From Leptospira dzoumogneensis (GTDB lineage: Bacteria > Spirochaetota > Leptospiria > Leptospirales > Leptospiraceae): a DNA stretch of 64,000 nucleotides. Of this stretch, positions 1 to 10,967 are shown in pieces. Position 1 is the first letter of the stretch, and the number at the start of each line of letters is the position of its first letter. Where the stretch lies: contig NZ_RQHS01000018.1 in assembly GCF_004770895.1 (NCBI RefSeq), forward strand, positions 248,001 to 312,000, in the 5' to 3' direction. The notes below the pieces were generated by a model. The model made no database searches. It worked only from the letters and a program-made list of their open reading frames with translations, and was not told where the DNA came from. Made by a program: the position numbers and the translations under genes.

Positions 1-2
1 CT

Positions 3-143
3 TACTGGAATGGGATTGTGGATGATAATCTTCTTATCCCGGTCGTATCCGCAGTCGTTTTGGGATTTTTTGCTTATTTCACTTTGGATTTGAGTATAGG
101 CCAGATCTTCTTAAATCCAGCTCAGATCTTCGAAACATATTAG
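3..143 (+). CDS. C-terminal end of a polyprenol/phytol/diacylglycerol-kinase-like membrane protein (5' truncated by window)
   Basis: Reading frame 3 is open from the window edge to a TAG at 141-143, giving 46 residues. The visible tail contains the string VDDNLLIPVVSA followed by a hydrophobic segment. A D-D-N-L-x-I-P motif near the C-terminus is typical of the CTP-dependent dolichol/phytol/diacylglycerol kinase family (SEC59/DGK1/VTE5-like), which phosphorylates isoprenoid or lipid alcohols in the membrane. Only the last helix and tail are present, so the assignment rests on that one motif. It converges on the lipoprotein gene that ends at 174. Confidence 0.55.
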   Translation, partial: YWNGIVDDNLLIPVVSAVVLGFFAYFTLDLSIGQIFLNPAQIFETY

Positions 144-173
144 GAAAATTGAATTTTCTTTTTGCGCAGTGAA

Positions 174-746
174 TTACTGGGTTTTCTCCGCAGGAAGAAT
201 ATGATACACAAAATCGATCCTGGTTTTGGCGCTACCTTTGATCCCTTTTGCGGACCAGGTGAATTCCAGATCGGTAGGAAAGACGGAATTCTCATAAGGA
301 TATTGGCCTAAACGATTTTCCTTTTTCTGTTTTTCCTTAACCATAGAGCCTAGGTAATTAAAAGAACCGATCCAATCTTCTCCGATTTCGAAACCTTCCA
401 TCTTACCTTTTACACCTGCAAATTCATACATTGCAAAATAAGTTTCTTGGATCTGTTTTCTTTCTTCGGGACTCATTCTTCTGTTCATTCTAAGAACAAA
501 ACCTGGAGTTTCACGAGCATGGAAATACAGATAATTCCCTAATTCTTCCCAAGTGTTCGGCTTTTTCACATTTGGAATATCCACAGAATATTTTTTATTC
601 AATGGAGAAGGTTCTCTGCACACTCCATCTCTCGTAAAATAGTCGCATAGCTCGACATTACTGACGGACAGAACGGAAGGTTCGCAGGCAGCAAATACAA
701 GAAGAGATAAAGATATAAGTTTAACGTTTTTCCAAAGAGCTAACAT
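174..746 (-). CDS. putative lipoprotein of unknown function
   Basis: The frame is open further upstream, but the ATG at 746 is preferred because it gives a short basic N-terminus (MLALWKNVK), a hydrophobic stretch and a lipobox-like LVFAAC, so a lipoprotein of 190 residues. The mature part is mixed charged/aromatic with no motif I recognise. The gene overlaps the 3' end of the DUF4416 gene upstream by 26 bases and is the last gene of the minus-strand run that begins at eno, so it is probably co-transcribed. The function is unknown. Confidence 0.7.
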   Translation of the reverse strand: MLALWKNVKLISLSLLVFAACEPSVLSVSNVELCDYFTRDGVCREPSPLNKKYSVDIPNVKKPNTWEELGNYLYFHARETPGFVLRMNRRMSPEERKQIQETYFAMYEFAGVKGKMEGFEIGEDWIGSFNYLGSMVKEKQKKENRLGQYPYENSVFPTDLEFTWSAKGIKGSAKTRIDFVYHILPAEKTQ

Positions 747-1266
747 AAGATTCTCGTAAATTAGTAAAAAAGTATAGAACTTCAGGATGTTTAAAAAATT
801 CCGAGGCGGAACTTTGAGGGATCCATTTTTGTCCCTGGTAAGTGTAAATGATCTCCGCAAATACTCCATGGAACATATAGATCCTATGTAAATCTTCTTC
901 CAAGGAAGCTAAAACCAAATTATAAGGAGTAAGATAACCAGGTAATATTCGAATAGATTCATCCGATTTGCGTAAAGATGTTTGGAATTTAGTACATTCT
1001 TTTTGGAGACTTGGAAGTTCTTCTCTGGAAATCCTTCTTTTTAAAGAAAGGATTCGAGTAAATCTTCCGATAGGAGAATCTAAAAAATTCTCGAATTGAT
1101 GGGTCCATTTTGGAAGTGGTTTGGATTCGTATAATGCCTGTGAAAATGTGTCTTCCGCTTTTTCTTTCAAACGATAATAGGCCTCTTCATTTTCATAGGA
1201 AACCACTATAAAGAAAGAAGCTGGAAGAGGTTTTTTGGGTTTGGAAGGGCTCTGTTTGGAATTCAC
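721..1266 (-). CDS. DUF4416 family protein
   Basis: This is a 181-residue cytosolic protein read from a GTG start. It shows the hallmarks I associate with DUF4416: a central PGYLTPYNLVLAS segment, then HRIY, then GVFAEIIYTY, then a C-terminal aromatic/charged segment where other members have a WTYPDY-like motif. Length fits the family (about 180 residues). The biochemical role of DUF4416 is not known. It sits 27 bases downstream of the YheT-like hydrolase gene and overlaps the lipoprotein gene, consistent with an operon. No Shine-Dalgarno is obvious, so the start is less certain than the frame. Confidence 0.7.
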   Translation of the reverse strand: MNSKQSPSKPKKPLPASFFIVVSYENEEAYYRLKEKAEDTFSQALYESKPLPKWTHQFENFLDSPIGRFTRILSLKRRISREELPSLQKECTKFQTSLRKSDESIRILPGYLTPYNLVLASLEEDLHRIYMFHGVFAEIIYTYQGQKWIPQSSASEFFKHPEVLYFFTNLRESYVSSLEKR

Positions 1267-1293
1267 TTGTTTAAGCTGGTTTCAGGCAGCAGA

Positions 1294-2295
1294 TTATAAT
1301 TTGGAATCGAAATAATCCAGCAGAATTTTAGTAAGCCAACGACCATCCGGAAGATCAGGATTAGGATCGGTCACAAATCCAACATGGCCTCCTTGTTTGG
1401 TCAGAATGGTTTTAAGATTAGGAAGTCTGGACCAGTTGATAGAATTCCACTCGAATAACGGGACAACCGGATCATCCTCTGCATGGATTAAAATTCCAGG
1501 ATGAGTAATGGATTGAATATAATTGATACAGGAATTCTTTTCATAATATTCCATAGCACTAGGATAACCGAAAGAAGGAGCGGTGATCATATCGTCGAAA
1601 TCGAAAAATGTTTTTATCTTCTTTGAATTCTCCAATTGTAAAGGAGTCAGATCTAAAATACCTTCTTTGATCTTCTTCTTAAAACTGCTGATAAAATGAT
1701 TTCTATAAAATCTTCCGGAAAGTGAATCTATAAAATCACAATTTTTTGCAAGATCCAGAGGAGGGGAGACAGCGGAAAATGCGAGTGACTTATGATTTCT
1801 GGATTCTCCGAAAAATTTTAGGACTAAATTTGCGGAGAGAGAAAATCCGGAGACAAAGATCTTCTTACTTAAATACTCATGGATATAATCCAGAACATCC
1901 TGCACATCTTCCGACTGACCGGCATAATACGATTTTCTGGCGAAACCTCTTCCTCTGCCGCAGTTACGCAGATTCATACGAATGACTCCGTATCCTCTTT
2001 CCAAAGCGGAGGTTGCGAGAGAAACTAGATAAGAACTTTCCGAATCACCTTCCATTCCATGGATCATGAGTATATAAGTTCCGTTGGAAGGGATTGCACT
2101 CTTGCGATATGAAGAAACAGGAGGATTATGTTCTAACCAAAGTTTATCTCCCGATTCTCCGCTTACAGTAAGTAGAATGTCTTCGCAGTAATAAGAGGTC
2201 CTAAGAGGATTTTCAGGAGGGAAAAGAGTATTATAAATCGTTTGAGCGTGTTTTCCTGAGACGAATCTTTTAGGTCGAAAATGAGAAGCTTCCAT
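1294..2295 (-). CDS. YheT-family alpha/beta hydrolase
   Basis: The 333-residue protein has the layout of YheT-type (AB-hydrolase-4) esterases. It carries an oxyanion-loop HGMEG at about 79-83, an arginine-rich NLRNCGRG segment near 108-115, a nucleophile elbow GFSLSAN with Ser152, an acid in HAEDDPVVP (Asp274/275) and a histidine in GGHVGFV (His304). The elbow ends in S rather than the usual G. The substrate is unknown; family members hydrolyse short acyl esters. It starts 3 bases after the preceding small gene, so translation is probably coupled. Start ATG fits the family N-terminus (HAQTI). Confidence 0.88.
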   Translation of the reverse strand: MEASHFRPKRFVSGKHAQTIYNTLFPPENPLRTSYYCEDILLTVSGESGDKLWLEHNPPVSSYRKSAIPSNGTYILMIHGMEGDSESSYLVSLATSALERGYGVIRMNLRNCGRGRGFARKSYYAGQSEDVQDVLDYIHEYLSKKIFVSGFSLSANLVLKFFGESRNHKSLAFSAVSPPLDLAKNCDFIDSLSGRFYRNHFISSFKKKIKEGILDLTPLQLENSKKIKTFFDFDDMITAPSFGYPSAMEYYEKNSCINYIQSITHPGILIHAEDDPVVPLFEWNSINWSRLPNLKTILTKQGGHVGFVTDPNPDLPDGRWLTKILLDYFDSKL

Positions 2296-2298
2296 AAA

Positions 2299-2655
2299 TT
2301 AACGGATCTCGTTTTCTTTAAAAAACTCTTTCCACTCTTCTTCTTGTTCTTTTTTTAAAGGGAATTTTTTATCTAAGAACTTTCTGAATTTTTTAAGAAA
2401 GGTTTTTCCTTTCTCTCTGATCTTTGAATCATCAGGGAACATATCTTCCAGATAAAAATTCAAAAACTCGTCCAGTTCGAAACCGCCCAGATCGGAGAGT
2501 AAAATTTTTTCAGAAGTATGTTCCGGATTCTCGAATAATAATTCAGAGAATTCCAGAAAAAGGGAAGGCATTTCTTTTTCGGAAGAAGGAGCTCCTTCCG
2601 GGATTGTTTCCAGAAAGGAGCGAACGGTTTCTTCTAAGGAAGAGGGACCAGACAA
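2299..2655 (-). CDS. small acidic hypothetical protein
   Basis: The 118-residue protein uses a TTG start with an AAGG about 7 bases upstream. The first two thirds are acidic (many Glu/Asp, FLEFSELLFENPEH) and the last third is strongly Lys/Glu rich (KFLDKKFPLKKEQEEEW), probably helical. There is no signal peptide or membrane segment. I recognise no family. The tight spacing (11 bases after clpP, 3 bases before yheT) argues it is a real member of the operon. Confidence 0.65.
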   Translation of the reverse strand: MSGPSSLEETVRSFLETIPEGAPSSEKEMPSLFLEFSELLFENPEHTSEKILLSDLGGFELDEFLNFYLEDMFPDDSKIREKGKTFLKKFRKFLDKKFPLKKEQEEEWKEFFKENEIR

Positions 2656-2666
2656 GTTATATAACC

Positions 2667-3269
2667 TTAATTTTGTTTAGGGAATTCTATTTTGGTAGCG
2701 AGAGTATCTACGATCCCGTATTTGATCGCTTCATCCGCATCCATATAATAGTCTCTGTCCGTATCTTCTTCCAATTTTTCAACAGGATGACCGCAGGCTT
2801 CCGCAAGTATTTGATTTAATCTTGCTCTAGTCTTTAAGATCTCTTCGGCGTGGATCTGCAGGTCCGTTGCTGGAGCTACAATCTGTCCACCGATGCTAGG
2901 CTGGTGGATCATCACTTTACCGTTAGGCCAAATGGATCTTTTTCCTTTTACGCCTGCAGCTAGAAGAACGGATCCCATAGAAGCCGCAAGTCCCATACAT
3001 ACAGTATGAACTGGAGAAGAGATCATCTTCATTGTGTCGAAGATGGTAAGTCCGGAAGTAACAACTCCTCCGGGACTATTGATATAGAATGTAATTTCTT
3101 TTCCTGGATCCGCCATTTCCAGATAGAGTAGTTTGCCTACGATGTCTTTTGCGGATTCATCAGTAACCGCACCCCATAAGAAAATTTTTCTATGGTCGAT
3201 GAACTTTTTGGAAATTTTGCTACCGGCTAATTCTTCGATTACTTCGGTGATTTTTTCAGTCTCAGACAT
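2667..3269 (-). CDS. clpP: ATP-dependent Clp protease proteolytic subunit ClpP
   Basis: The serine protease subunit forms a double-heptamer chamber fed by ClpA/C/X ATPases. The start at 3269 (200 residues) is chosen because AGGGAG lies just upstream and the N-terminus then matches family length; the open frame extends further into ftsB. The catalytic triad is visible: Ser97 in GLAASMGS, His122 in MIHQPS and Asp173 in TDRDYY. The substrate-binding NSPGG motif is at 64-68. Leptospira carries two ClpP paralogues, and from memory the enolase-linked one is ClpP2; that assignment is by context only. It follows ftsB by 10 bases. Confidence 0.95.
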   Translation of the reverse strand: MSETEKITEVIEELAGSKISKKFIDHRKIFLWGAVTDESAKDIVGKLLYLEMADPGKEITFYINSPGGVVTSGLTIFDTMKMISSPVHTVCMGLAASMGSVLLAAGVKGKRSIWPNGKVMIHQPSIGGQIVAPATDLQIHAEEILKTRARLNQILAEACGHPVEKLEEDTDRDYYMDADEAIKYGIVDTLATKIEFPKQN

Positions 3270-3279
3270 TCTGGCTCCC

Positions 3280-3744
3280 TTAAGCAGCGGTTCGTTCTTC
3301 CAGTTTCTTCCTCCGTAATTTCCTGAAAACTCCAATAAATACGAAAGCTACAAAGGAAACGTAAAAAAAGCGAAGTAACTGGATCGGAGGGACCGGCATA
3401 TCACGGTCCGCTCTTAAAGCAATTAGACGGGAGGCGAGGACCGGACGATTCTCCGCTTTCGGTTCTGGCTCCCTAAATTTGATAATTTGTGCGTTTTCGG
3501 AGAGAAGATAATACTTTCTGGCTTCTTTCTCCAGGGCGAGCTTATCATCTCGTAGGAGTTTTTGCCTTTCTTCTAATTGTCTATTCTCATACTCCAGTCT
3601 CTCCACATCCAAACGAAGACTGGAAAGACTGGTTTCTAGGGTAGAACGTACGACTAAACCTGACTCTCCCAATACCGTGAAGTAAAACATTCCGGAAAGG
3701 AAGAGTAAAAGTAAAAACAGTTTGTTCGCCAGATTCATACCCAT
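3280..3744 (-). CDS. FtsB/DivIC-type septum formation initiator
   Basis: The 154-residue bitopic protein has an N-terminal membrane helix (residues about 6-25) followed by a coiled coil rich in leucine, arginine and glutamate ([20 protein letters not shown]) and a [14 protein letters not shown] segment like the end of the FtsB/DivIC domain. FtsB joins FtsL and FtsQ in the divisome. Unusually there is a second hydrophobic helix near the C-terminus ([15 protein letters not shown]) and a basic tail, absent from E. coli FtsB. The position directly downstream of eno (7-base gap) mirrors the eno-ftsB linkage in proteobacteria. A second ATG two codons in is an alternative start. Confidence 0.85.
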   Translation of the reverse strand: MGMNLANKLFLLLLFLSGMFYFTVLGESGLVVRSTLETSLSSLRLDVERLEYENRQLEERQKLLRDDKLALEKEARKYYLLSENAQIIKFREPEPKAENRPVLASRLIALRADRDMPVPPIQLLRFFYVSFVAFVFIGVFRKLRRKKLEERTAA

Positions 3745-3751
3745 AAGAAGT

Positions 3752-5101
<1,350 letters not shown>

Positions 5102-5176
5102 TTAGGGGAAATAAATCAAGCGGGAAAAGGAGGAAAAAAGATTGCCTCGGCCGGCTATAAAGATAGAAATCCGTCG

Positions 5177-5860
5177 ATGAAGACCACAGAGAAACATTCT
5201 ATATTCTTTCATATTTCCTTCACAATACTATGTATCATAGTTCTGTTACTTCCTATCCCTGCCACCAGCGGCTGGAGAATGTTCTTTCTGGTCCTAGTGT
5301 ATAATATCTCTCTGCCTATTGTTGCGCAGGTCTGGGAACATGATCGTTGGATGGATATTTTCCTTTTTGTTTTGCCTGTAAGTATTCTACAAGTGGTCCC
5401 GGATTGGTTCTTATCCAGGGTGCTCGGAGTTTTAGTTTTTCCTGAGGACGGATTTTATAAGATCGGAACTGTATCCGCATACATGGCAGGGCTTTGGACA
5501 ATCCCGCTTTTTATCATAGTGTATGTTTCCACTCGATTCGAGAAAAGATATCCGGATACAAATCCGATCAGCAAATATATATTAGCTGGAGGAAGCGCAT
5601 TTGTGATCTTCTTCTTATCCGAAGAATTTATGAGACTGATACCTGTTTGGTATGCGCAGAATGTTTCTATGATCGGTCATACTGCGATCTATGTTCTGTT
5701 ACCTGAGTTCGTTTTGGGAATATTTGCTACATTCGCATATTTTCATACGGAGCATAAACCTTTTAGAACAAAATTACTTTGGGCGATCCCGACCATGTTC
5801 GTATATTTGGGAGCGCTCTCTTTCAGTTATTTATTTGTAGAAGGTGTCTGGAAAGTCTAA
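5177..5860 (+). CDS. multi-pass inner-membrane protein of unknown function
   Basis: The open frame begins at 5042, but the ATG at 5177 removes an unconserved leader that overlaps the eno start and yields 227 residues. About seven hydrophobic helices are visible, for example FFHISFTILCIIVLLLPIP, DIFLFVLPVSILQVVPDWFL and AIPTMFVYLGALSFSYLFV. A charged EEFMRLIPVW loop follows helix 5. No catalytic motif is recognised. It is followed after 6 bases by the LpxC-like gene, so the two are probably one transcript and the membrane protein may have an envelope-related role; that is inference. Confidence 0.75.
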   Translation: MKTTEKHSIFFHISFTILCIIVLLLPIPATSGWRMFFLVLVYNISLPIVAQVWEHDRWMDIFLFVLPVSILQVVPDWFLSRVLGVLVFPEDGFYKIGTVSAYMAGLWTIPLFIIVYVSTRFEKRYPDTNPISKYILAGGSAFVIFFLSEEFMRLIPVWYAQNVSMIGHTAIYVLLPEFVLGIFATFAYFHTEHKPFRTKLLWAIPTMFVYLGALSFSYLFVEGVWKV

Positions 5861-5866
5861 AAAAGA

Positions 5867-6859
5867 ATGAAGGTCCTGACCCAAATTTCAGAAATCAAGG
5901 ACTTACTTTCGGATCGAAATCCGGAAATTTTGAATCTTCCACCTGAGTTTTCTCAAAATGTGGATATCGATCCTTCTGATTCTTATACAATCCAAAATGA
6001 ATTCAGCGTAGAAGGTAAGGCTACCTTCGAGAATAAAGAATCCGTGATCAAAGTTGGTCCCGTCCAGAATGGTAGATCCGGTTTTAGCTGGAACGGAGTC
6101 AGATACGAGCTGGACAGCCTGAAATGTATAAAAGGAAATCATAATATACAATTAGGGGAAGTAAAAGTAATAGAACATCCTCTCGCTTGGATGTTGGCAT
6201 TTGGAGTGTATGCTGATTTTACTTTGGCTGAATCCAGTTTTCCTACCTTCGATTATTGTGATCGTGTCTATATGGACCATGCTAAAGGAAATTTGAAAAG
6301 ATTGGATAAAAGAAAAATGATCTCCGTATCTTCTCCATTTGCTTTAGTTTGGGAAAAGGGTTACTGCGTTATAGAACCTCCAGCGAAGGACTCGAAAGGA
6401 CTTTTGATAGACCACCAAGTTGAATATCCTGGAACTACTGTCGGAAAATCAAGGATCGTTGCAGAACTTACTCCTGAAAATTTTTCTTATTTCGGAGATG
6501 CAAGGACCACCGCATTCCGTAACAAAAAAGACGCTGAAAGTTTTTATCAGATTGGACTTGCTGGAGGATTAAAGGATTATCCCTTTACATTGGAAAACGT
6601 ATTACTTTTAGATGAAGATAAAATTTATAATGTTCGAGATAAATTTAAGGATCCCAGATCCGATTATAATTACGAATTCATCTGTCATGAACTGATAGAT
6701 ATCATTTCCTGGTTACGTTTTGTAGAAGAAAAATATGAAGGAAAATTTTTCGGAAAGATGACAACCTTCCTTTTTGATCATCACAAACAGATAGATATTG
6801 CCCAGTTTTCCTGTGATCCGGAGCAATTAGAAAAATACGGGATCAGGATCGGAAATTAA
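5867..6859 (+). CDS. LpxC-like UDP-3-O-acyl-N-acetylglucosamine deacetylase
   Basis: LpxC removes the N-acetyl group in the committed step of lipid A synthesis. The 330-residue protein is divergent but keeps the family's catalytic constellation: Glu103-His104 in VIEHPLAWML, the second zinc site His274-xxx-Asp278 in CHELIDII, and His305 in GKMTTFLFDHH, spaced from the GK exactly as in canonical LpxC. DARTTAF (about 211-217), GLAGG and LENVLLLDE match the conserved middle of the fold. It is longer than typical LpxC (about 300) with altered flanks. It could be the organism's true LpxC or a paralogue; the window does not say which. Confidence 0.78.
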   Translation: MKVLTQISEIKDLLSDRNPEILNLPPEFSQNVDIDPSDSYTIQNEFSVEGKATFENKESVIKVGPVQNGRSGFSWNGVRYELDSLKCIKGNHNIQLGEVKVIEHPLAWMLAFGVYADFTLAESSFPTFDYCDRVYMDHAKGNLKRLDKRKMISVSSPFALVWEKGYCVIEPPAKDSKGLLIDHQVEYPGTTVGKSRIVAELTPENFSYFGDARTTAFRNKKDAESFYQIGLAGGLKDYPFTLENVLLLDEDKIYNVRDKFKDPRSDYNYEFICHELIDIISWLRFVEEKYEGKFFGKMTTFLFDHHKQIDIAQFSCDPEQLEKYGIRIGN

Positions 6860-6963
6860 TTTCAGGCAAATGATTTCCAAATATCTAAAACTACTTGTAA
6901 TAGAAACGGTTTCGTTTTAGAAAATCAAAACAGAGTCCAAAATTTTCTTTAAAGAGGTTGCCA

Positions 6964-7344
6964 ATGCGGATCGGAATATTACCGCTCTTATTTATTCTAA
7001 TGATCGCAGTAAACTGCGTAGCGTTAAACACTACCGGATTAACGAATCGTTATAAAGGAAGCGAGGCAAAGGATAAAATAAAAGATGCGGCGACTGTAGC
7101 TGCTCAATTATACGCGATCTCTACAGGCGATTTTACAGGAACCACTTATGTGAATAATATCGTTCTTCCTCCTATTTTGGCAGGAATTAAGCCTAGTGAA
7201 TACTATGCAAAGGACGATGTGAATGCATGCGTGGATGAGATCAAATTATTTGGTGCTTTGGGCCTTGCACCTACAGTAGGCGTTTTATTCGGACAATGTT
7301 CGAACCTACAGCCGGATAATAATGTGTATGGAAATATAAACTAG
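6964..7344 (+). CDS. small Leptospira lipoprotein (TIGR04452-like)
   Basis: A 126-residue protein with a hydrophobic leader ending in MIAVNC, a spirochaetal lipobox. AGAGG lies 6 bases before the ATG at 6964, which is preferred over the in-frame TTG at 6958. The mature part has paired cysteines (NACVDE and FGQCSN) and a GDFTGTTYVNNIVLPPIL segment. It resembles small lipoproteins present as families in Leptospira genomes. Subcellular role unknown. A GC-rich hairpin follows at 7370-7387. Confidence 0.72.
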   Translation: MRIGILPLLFILMIAVNCVALNTTGLTNRYKGSEAKDKIKDAATVAAQLYAISTGDFTGTTYVNNIVLPPILAGIKPSEYYAKDDVNACVDEIKLFGALGLAPTVGVLFGQCSNLQPDNNVYGNIN

Positions 7345-7369
7345 ATTTCCTTTTCATCTGAATCTTCCT

Positions 7370-7387
7370 CGGTCCTGAAAGGGACCG
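7370..7387 (+). terminator. candidate stem-loop after the small lipoprotein gene
   Basis: CGGTCC and GGACCG can pair around a short TGAAAG loop, 25 bases past the stop codon. There is no following T-run on the plus strand, so a rho-independent terminator is only possible; it could instead stabilise the 3' end of the mRNA. Confidence 0.35.
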
Positions 7388-7452
7388 GGGACAAATTTCC
7401 CTCAGTAAAAGGCTTTTCAGGGGGTCCGTCTCGCTGGACTTTGTTTTTAGCA

Positions 7453-9258
7453 ATGTCCGATCGCCAACAATTCATCCGCAATTTCTCGATTATCGCCCAT
7501 ATTGACCACGGTAAGTCCACTTTAGCCGACAGACTTTTGGAAATAGGCAGGATCACTGATGACCGGACTAAAAAAGATCAGATCCTGGACTCCATGGATA
7601 TAGAAAGGGAGAGAGGGATCACGATCAAGGCGAACAACGCCACATTTAATTATACCGCTGCCGACGGTAATACGTATACGATGAACCTGATCGATACTCC
7701 AGGCCACGTGGATTTTACTTACGAAGTATCCAGATCCTTAAAAGCATGCGAAGGTGTGCTTCTTATTGTGGATGCGAGCCAAGGAGTAGAGGCACAAACC
7801 TTAGCGAACTTGTATCTTGCGATGGAGCAGGATCTAGCAATCATTCCGGTTATGAATAAGGTGGATCTTCCTGCGGCAGACGTGGAGAAGACTAAACTTC
7901 AGATCGAAGACAGCTTAGGTTTGGATGCGGAGAATGCGGTGGCGATTTCCGCAAAAACAGGTCTGAATGTCCAAGCAGTTCTAGAAGAGATCACAAAACA
8001 AATTCCTCCTCCTAAGGGAGATCCTAAGGGTCCTCTTAAAGCTCTAATCTATGATTCTTATTTCGATCCTTATATGGGAGTTGTGATCAAGATCAGAGTA
8101 TTTGACGGCACCGTTAAAAAAGGAGACAGGATCCTTTTGATGAGCAGCCAAAAGGATTTTACAGTCAACGAAGTCGGTATCAAAGGAATTGGTTTAACAC
8201 CTACGGATTCTCTCACTGCTGGCGAAGTAGGATATATCATAGCAGGTATCAAAAAAGTTTCCGATGCAAGGACCGGAGATACTGTTACCTTATATTCCAA
8301 TCCAAGTGCAGAAGCAGTTCCAGGTTATAAAGACGCAAAACCAATGGTGTTTGCAGGATTATTTCCTATTATGGGAGAACAATTCGAAGAACTAGTAGAT
8401 GCGATCGAAAAGATGAAACTGAACGACGCAGCTCTTGTATATGAAAAAGAAAGTTCTGCAGCATTAGGATTCGGATTCCGGGTTGGATATCTTGGACTTC
8501 TTCATATGGAGATCGTACAGGAAAGATTAGAAAGGGAATTCAATCTTGATCTGATCACTACCGCTCCTTCCGTAAAGTATACGATCCGAATGAAAAACGG
8601 AGAAGTATTCGATATAGATAACCCTTCTAAATTTCCTGATCCGGTTTTTATAGAAGCCACGGAAGAACCTTATGTAAAAGCTTCTATCATTACTCCGAAT
8701 GAATATGTAGGAAATATCATGTCCTTGGCGATTGATAAAAGGGGGGTCCAGTTGGACACTGTTTATCTTTCTCAGGATAAGGTGCAGTTGACTTACGAGA
8801 TCCCGCTTGCCGAGCTAATTTTCGAATTTTATGATAAACTAAAATCTCTGACCAGAGGTTACGCTTCCTTGGATTACGAGCCTTGCGGATATAAGGCATC
8901 GAGACTCGTGAAAATGGATATTCTGGTAAACGGAGAATCCGTGGATGCACTTTCTATGATCGTTCATACTTCCAAGGCGGAATCCCGTGGTAGAGAGATC
9001 ATCGAAAAACTAAAAGAGATCATTCCTCGCCACCAGTTCATGATCCCGATCCAAGCCGCGGTCGGAGGAAAAATCCTCGCCAGAGAAAGTATCTCCGCTC
9101 TTCGTAAGAACGTAACCGCTAAATGTTACGGTGGAGATATTACCCGTAAGAAAAAACTTTTAGAGAAGCAGAAAGAAGGAAAGAAGAGGATGAAACAGAT
9201 CGGAAACGTAGAAATCCCTCAAGAAGCCTTCCTTGCAGTCTTAAAAACCGGAGATTAA
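7453..9258 (+). CDS. lepA: elongation factor 4 (LepA)
   Basis: This is a ribosome-associated translational GTPase. The ATG at 7453 gives 601 residues, the usual LepA length; an in-frame TTG at 7441 would add four residues and neither has a strong Shine-Dalgarno. The G1 motif [10 protein letters not shown] is at 15-24, DTPGH (G3) and NKVD (G4) follow. The LepA-specific C-terminal domain is present with [20 protein letters not shown]. It is followed after 3 bases by the PLP-enzyme gene. Confidence 0.97.
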   Translation: MSDRQQFIRNFSIIAHIDHGKSTLADRLLEIGRITDDRTKKDQILDSMDIERERGITIKANNATFNYTAADGNTYTMNLIDTPGHVDFTYEVSRSLKACEGVLLIVDASQGVEAQTLANLYLAMEQDLAIIPVMNKVDLPAADVEKTKLQIEDSLGLDAENAVAISAKTGLNVQAVLEEITKQIPPPKGDPKGPLKALIYDSYFDPYMGVVIKIRVFDGTVKKGDRILLMSSQKDFTVNEVGIKGIGLTPTDSLTAGEVGYIIAGIKKVSDARTGDTVTLYSNPSAEAVPGYKDAKPMVFAGLFPIMGEQFEELVDAIEKMKLNDAALVYEKESSAALGFGFRVGYLGLLHMEIVQERLEREFNLDLITTAPSVKYTIRMKNGEVFDIDNPSKFPDPVFIEATEEPYVKASIITPNEYVGNIMSLAIDKRGVQLDTVYLSQDKVQLTYEIPLAELIFEFYDKLKSLTRGYASLDYEPCGYKASRLVKMDILVNGESVDALSMIVHTSKAESRGREIIEKLKEIIPRHQFMIPIQAAVGGKILARESISALRKNVTAKCYGGDITRKKKLLEKQKEGKKRMKQIGNVEIPQEAFLAVLKTGD

Positions 9259-9261
9259 TTT

Positions 9262-10164
9262 TTGAAAAACTCCGTTTTGCGTCCCCGCAGAACCGGAGTA
9301 GATTCCGTTCTCAAAGTACATTCTTCTGAATTATTTATCAAAAGAGAAGATAGGATCTTTTTTTCCCAAGGGACTAAGATCCGAAAACTACTTGGGATTT
9401 ATAAAAGTTTAGAATCGAAACTCCGATCCGGGGAAATCCAGAAGATCATTCTGCAAGGGAATTTGCATTCAAATGCGATCCTGGCTGGGAGTTTGTTCTT
9501 TCGGTTTGTCGAAGTGCCTACAAAAATCCTGGGATATTCCAGGGATCCCGAGCTGATTACTCCTGCTTCTATCATTTCTAAAAGGTTTTCAGAGCTGGAA
9601 TTGGTTCTTACGAGGAAAGAGTGGGAGAAATCTGTCGAAGATACTACAAAATCCCTTCCTTCCAATGAATTTCTGATCCCGGAATATCTATTCACGTCCT
9701 TCGCATTAGAAGGTCTCTCTTCCCTCTGGGAAGAAATAGATCCGACTCATTACGATCGAGTGGTCTTAGACGTCGGTTCAGGACTTACTTGGATTTCCGG
9801 AAATCTATGGGGAAAACTTCCGATTACCGGGATTTGTCTAGGTATACAAAAGGAGAAGTTTGAGCCTTGGATAGGCTCTTATTTGTCGTCACTTCGACTT
9901 CCAATATTAGATCTCCCTTACGAAAACCTAATCGATCCAAAGGAAAAGTTAGAAGCTGATTTCTCCTACGGCAAAAAAGGAAACTTCTGGCTAGAGAAAT
10001 CTAAAGAATACCAAAAACGATTCGGGATCTATTTAGAGCCGATATATGCCGCTAAGTCTGTTAGTATTATTGAATCTATGATGGAAAAAAAAGAATTGGA
10101 AGGTAGGATTTTGTATATTTACCAAGGAGGAATCTTGCAAGGAGGGACTTCTTCTATTCTTTAA
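9262..10164 (+). CDS. PLP-dependent enzyme of the ACC deaminase/D-cysteine desulfhydrase family (divergent)
   Basis: A 300-residue fold-type II PLP enzyme read from a TTG with GGAG about 8 bases upstream. LFIKREDR at 25-31, GTKIRKL with the probable Schiff-base Lys39, QGNLHSNAILAG near 65-76, VGSGLTWISG for phosphate binding and a C-terminal YQGGILQGG correspond to family blocks. Differences from canonical members: GTK for GNK and loss of the His after SN in the S-N-H motif, so the substrate may differ. Two copies of the 16-bp TGTCGAAG-N3-CTACA repeat lie inside the gene (9507 and 9633). Probably co-transcribed with lepA. Confidence 0.72.
   Translation: MKNSVLRPRRTGVDSVLKVHSSELFIKREDRIFFSQGTKIRKLLGIYKSLESKLRSGEIQKIILQGNLHSNAILAGSLFFRFVEVPTKILGYSRDPELITPASIISKRFSELELVLTRKEWEKSVEDTTKSLPSNEFLIPEYLFTSFALEGLSSLWEEIDPTHYDRVVLDVGSGLTWISGNLWGKLPITGICLGIQKEKFEPWIGSYLSSLRLPILDLPYENLIDPKEKLEADFSYGKKGNFWLEKSKEYQKRFGIYLEPIYAAKSVSIIESMMEKKELEGRILYIYQGGILQGGTSSIL
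9507..9522 (+). repeat. 16-bp repeat, TGTCGAAG-TGC-CTACA type
   Basis: Copy of the dispersed 16-bp quasi-palindrome inside the PLP-enzyme gene. Here it encodes V-E-V-P-T. Other copies are at 9633, 14530, 14664, 14773, 17692 and 25964, with relatives at 47027 and 47062. Confidence 0.75.
9633..9648 (+). repeat. 16-bp repeat, TGTCGAAG-ATA-CTACA type
   Basis: Second copy in the PLP-enzyme gene, same frame as the first (V-E-D-T-T), 126 bases downstream. Confidence 0.75.
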
Positions 10165-10182
10165 TTCCTTTTTCTAAAAACA

Positions 10183-10210
10183 AAAAAGGCCCTCTTTCGA
10201 AGGCCTTTTT
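10183..10210. terminator. bidirectional rho-independent terminator
   Basis: AAAAAGGCC pairs with GGCCTTTTT around a CTCTTTCGAA loop. The A-run on one side and T-run on the other let it end both the lepA-PLP transcript (plus) and the sdhCAB transcript (minus). Confidence 0.85.
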
Positions 10211-10235
10211 CTCAATCAAAACTTATCCTAAATTC

Positions 10236-10967
10236 TTAAGAAAGAATAAACTCCTTATTCAGAACTCGGATGAAATCCCGTTTGATATCTTTAGGACAAG
10301 CAGCTTCGCACTCGTACTGGTTTGTACAGTTTCCGAAACCTTCTTTGTCCATTGCGTTTACCATGTTTTTTACGCGTTCTTTTTTCTCCACCTGGCCCTG
10401 AGGAAGTAGCGCAAGATGAGAAACTTTTGCAGAAACGAATAACATAGCAGAAGCATTTTTACAAGAAGCTACACAAGCACCGCAGCCGATACAGGTCGCT
10501 GCGTCCATTGCAACGTCTGCATCCTTTTTAGGAATAGGCAGAGCGTTTGCATCGGGAGCTCCTCCGGTATTGATACTAACGAATCCTCCCGCTTGGATGA
10601 TCCTGTCGAAACCGCTGCGATCCACTACTAGGTCTTTTACTACCGGGAACGCTTTCGCTCTCCATGGTTCCAAGTAGATAGTGTCTCCATCTTTAAAACT
10701 TCTCATATGAAGTTGGCAGGTGGTCACACCAGGAAGAGGACCGTGAGCCTCTCCGTTGATCATAATATTACAAGAACCGCAAATACCTTCTCTACAATCA
10801 TGCTCGAACGCAATCGGATCATCTCCTTTTACGATCAGGTCCTCGTTAACTACGTCTATCATTTCCAAGAAAGACATATCGGGAGAAATCCCTTTGGCAT
10901 CGTAATTTACGATTTTGCCTTTCTCTTTTGCGTTTTTCTGTCTCCAGACTTTTAGTTTGAGGTCCAT
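10236..10967 (-). CDS. sdhB: succinate dehydrogenase/fumarate reductase iron-sulfur subunit
   Basis: The 243-residue electron-transfer subunit carries electrons from FAD in SdhA to the membrane subunit. Cysteine ligands are all present: the [2Fe-2S] set CREGICGSC plus a later GVTTC, the [4Fe-4S] [11 protein letters not shown] and the last cluster in [13 protein letters not shown]. The start ATG overlaps the sdhA stop by one base, so expression is translationally coupled. The C-terminal gene of sdhCAB; a terminator follows at 10183-10210. Confidence 0.95.
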   Translation of the reverse strand: MDLKLKVWRQKNAKEKGKIVNYDAKGISPDMSFLEMIDVVNEDLIVKGDDPIAFEHDCREGICGSCNIMINGEAHGPLPGVTTCQLHMRSFKDGDTIYLEPWRAKAFPVVKDLVVDRSGFDRIIQAGGFVSINTGGAPDANALPIPKKDADVAMDAATCIGCGACVASCKNASAMLFVSAKVSHLALLPQGQVEKKERVKNMVNAMDKEGFGNCTNQYECEAACPKDIKRDFIRVLNKEFILS

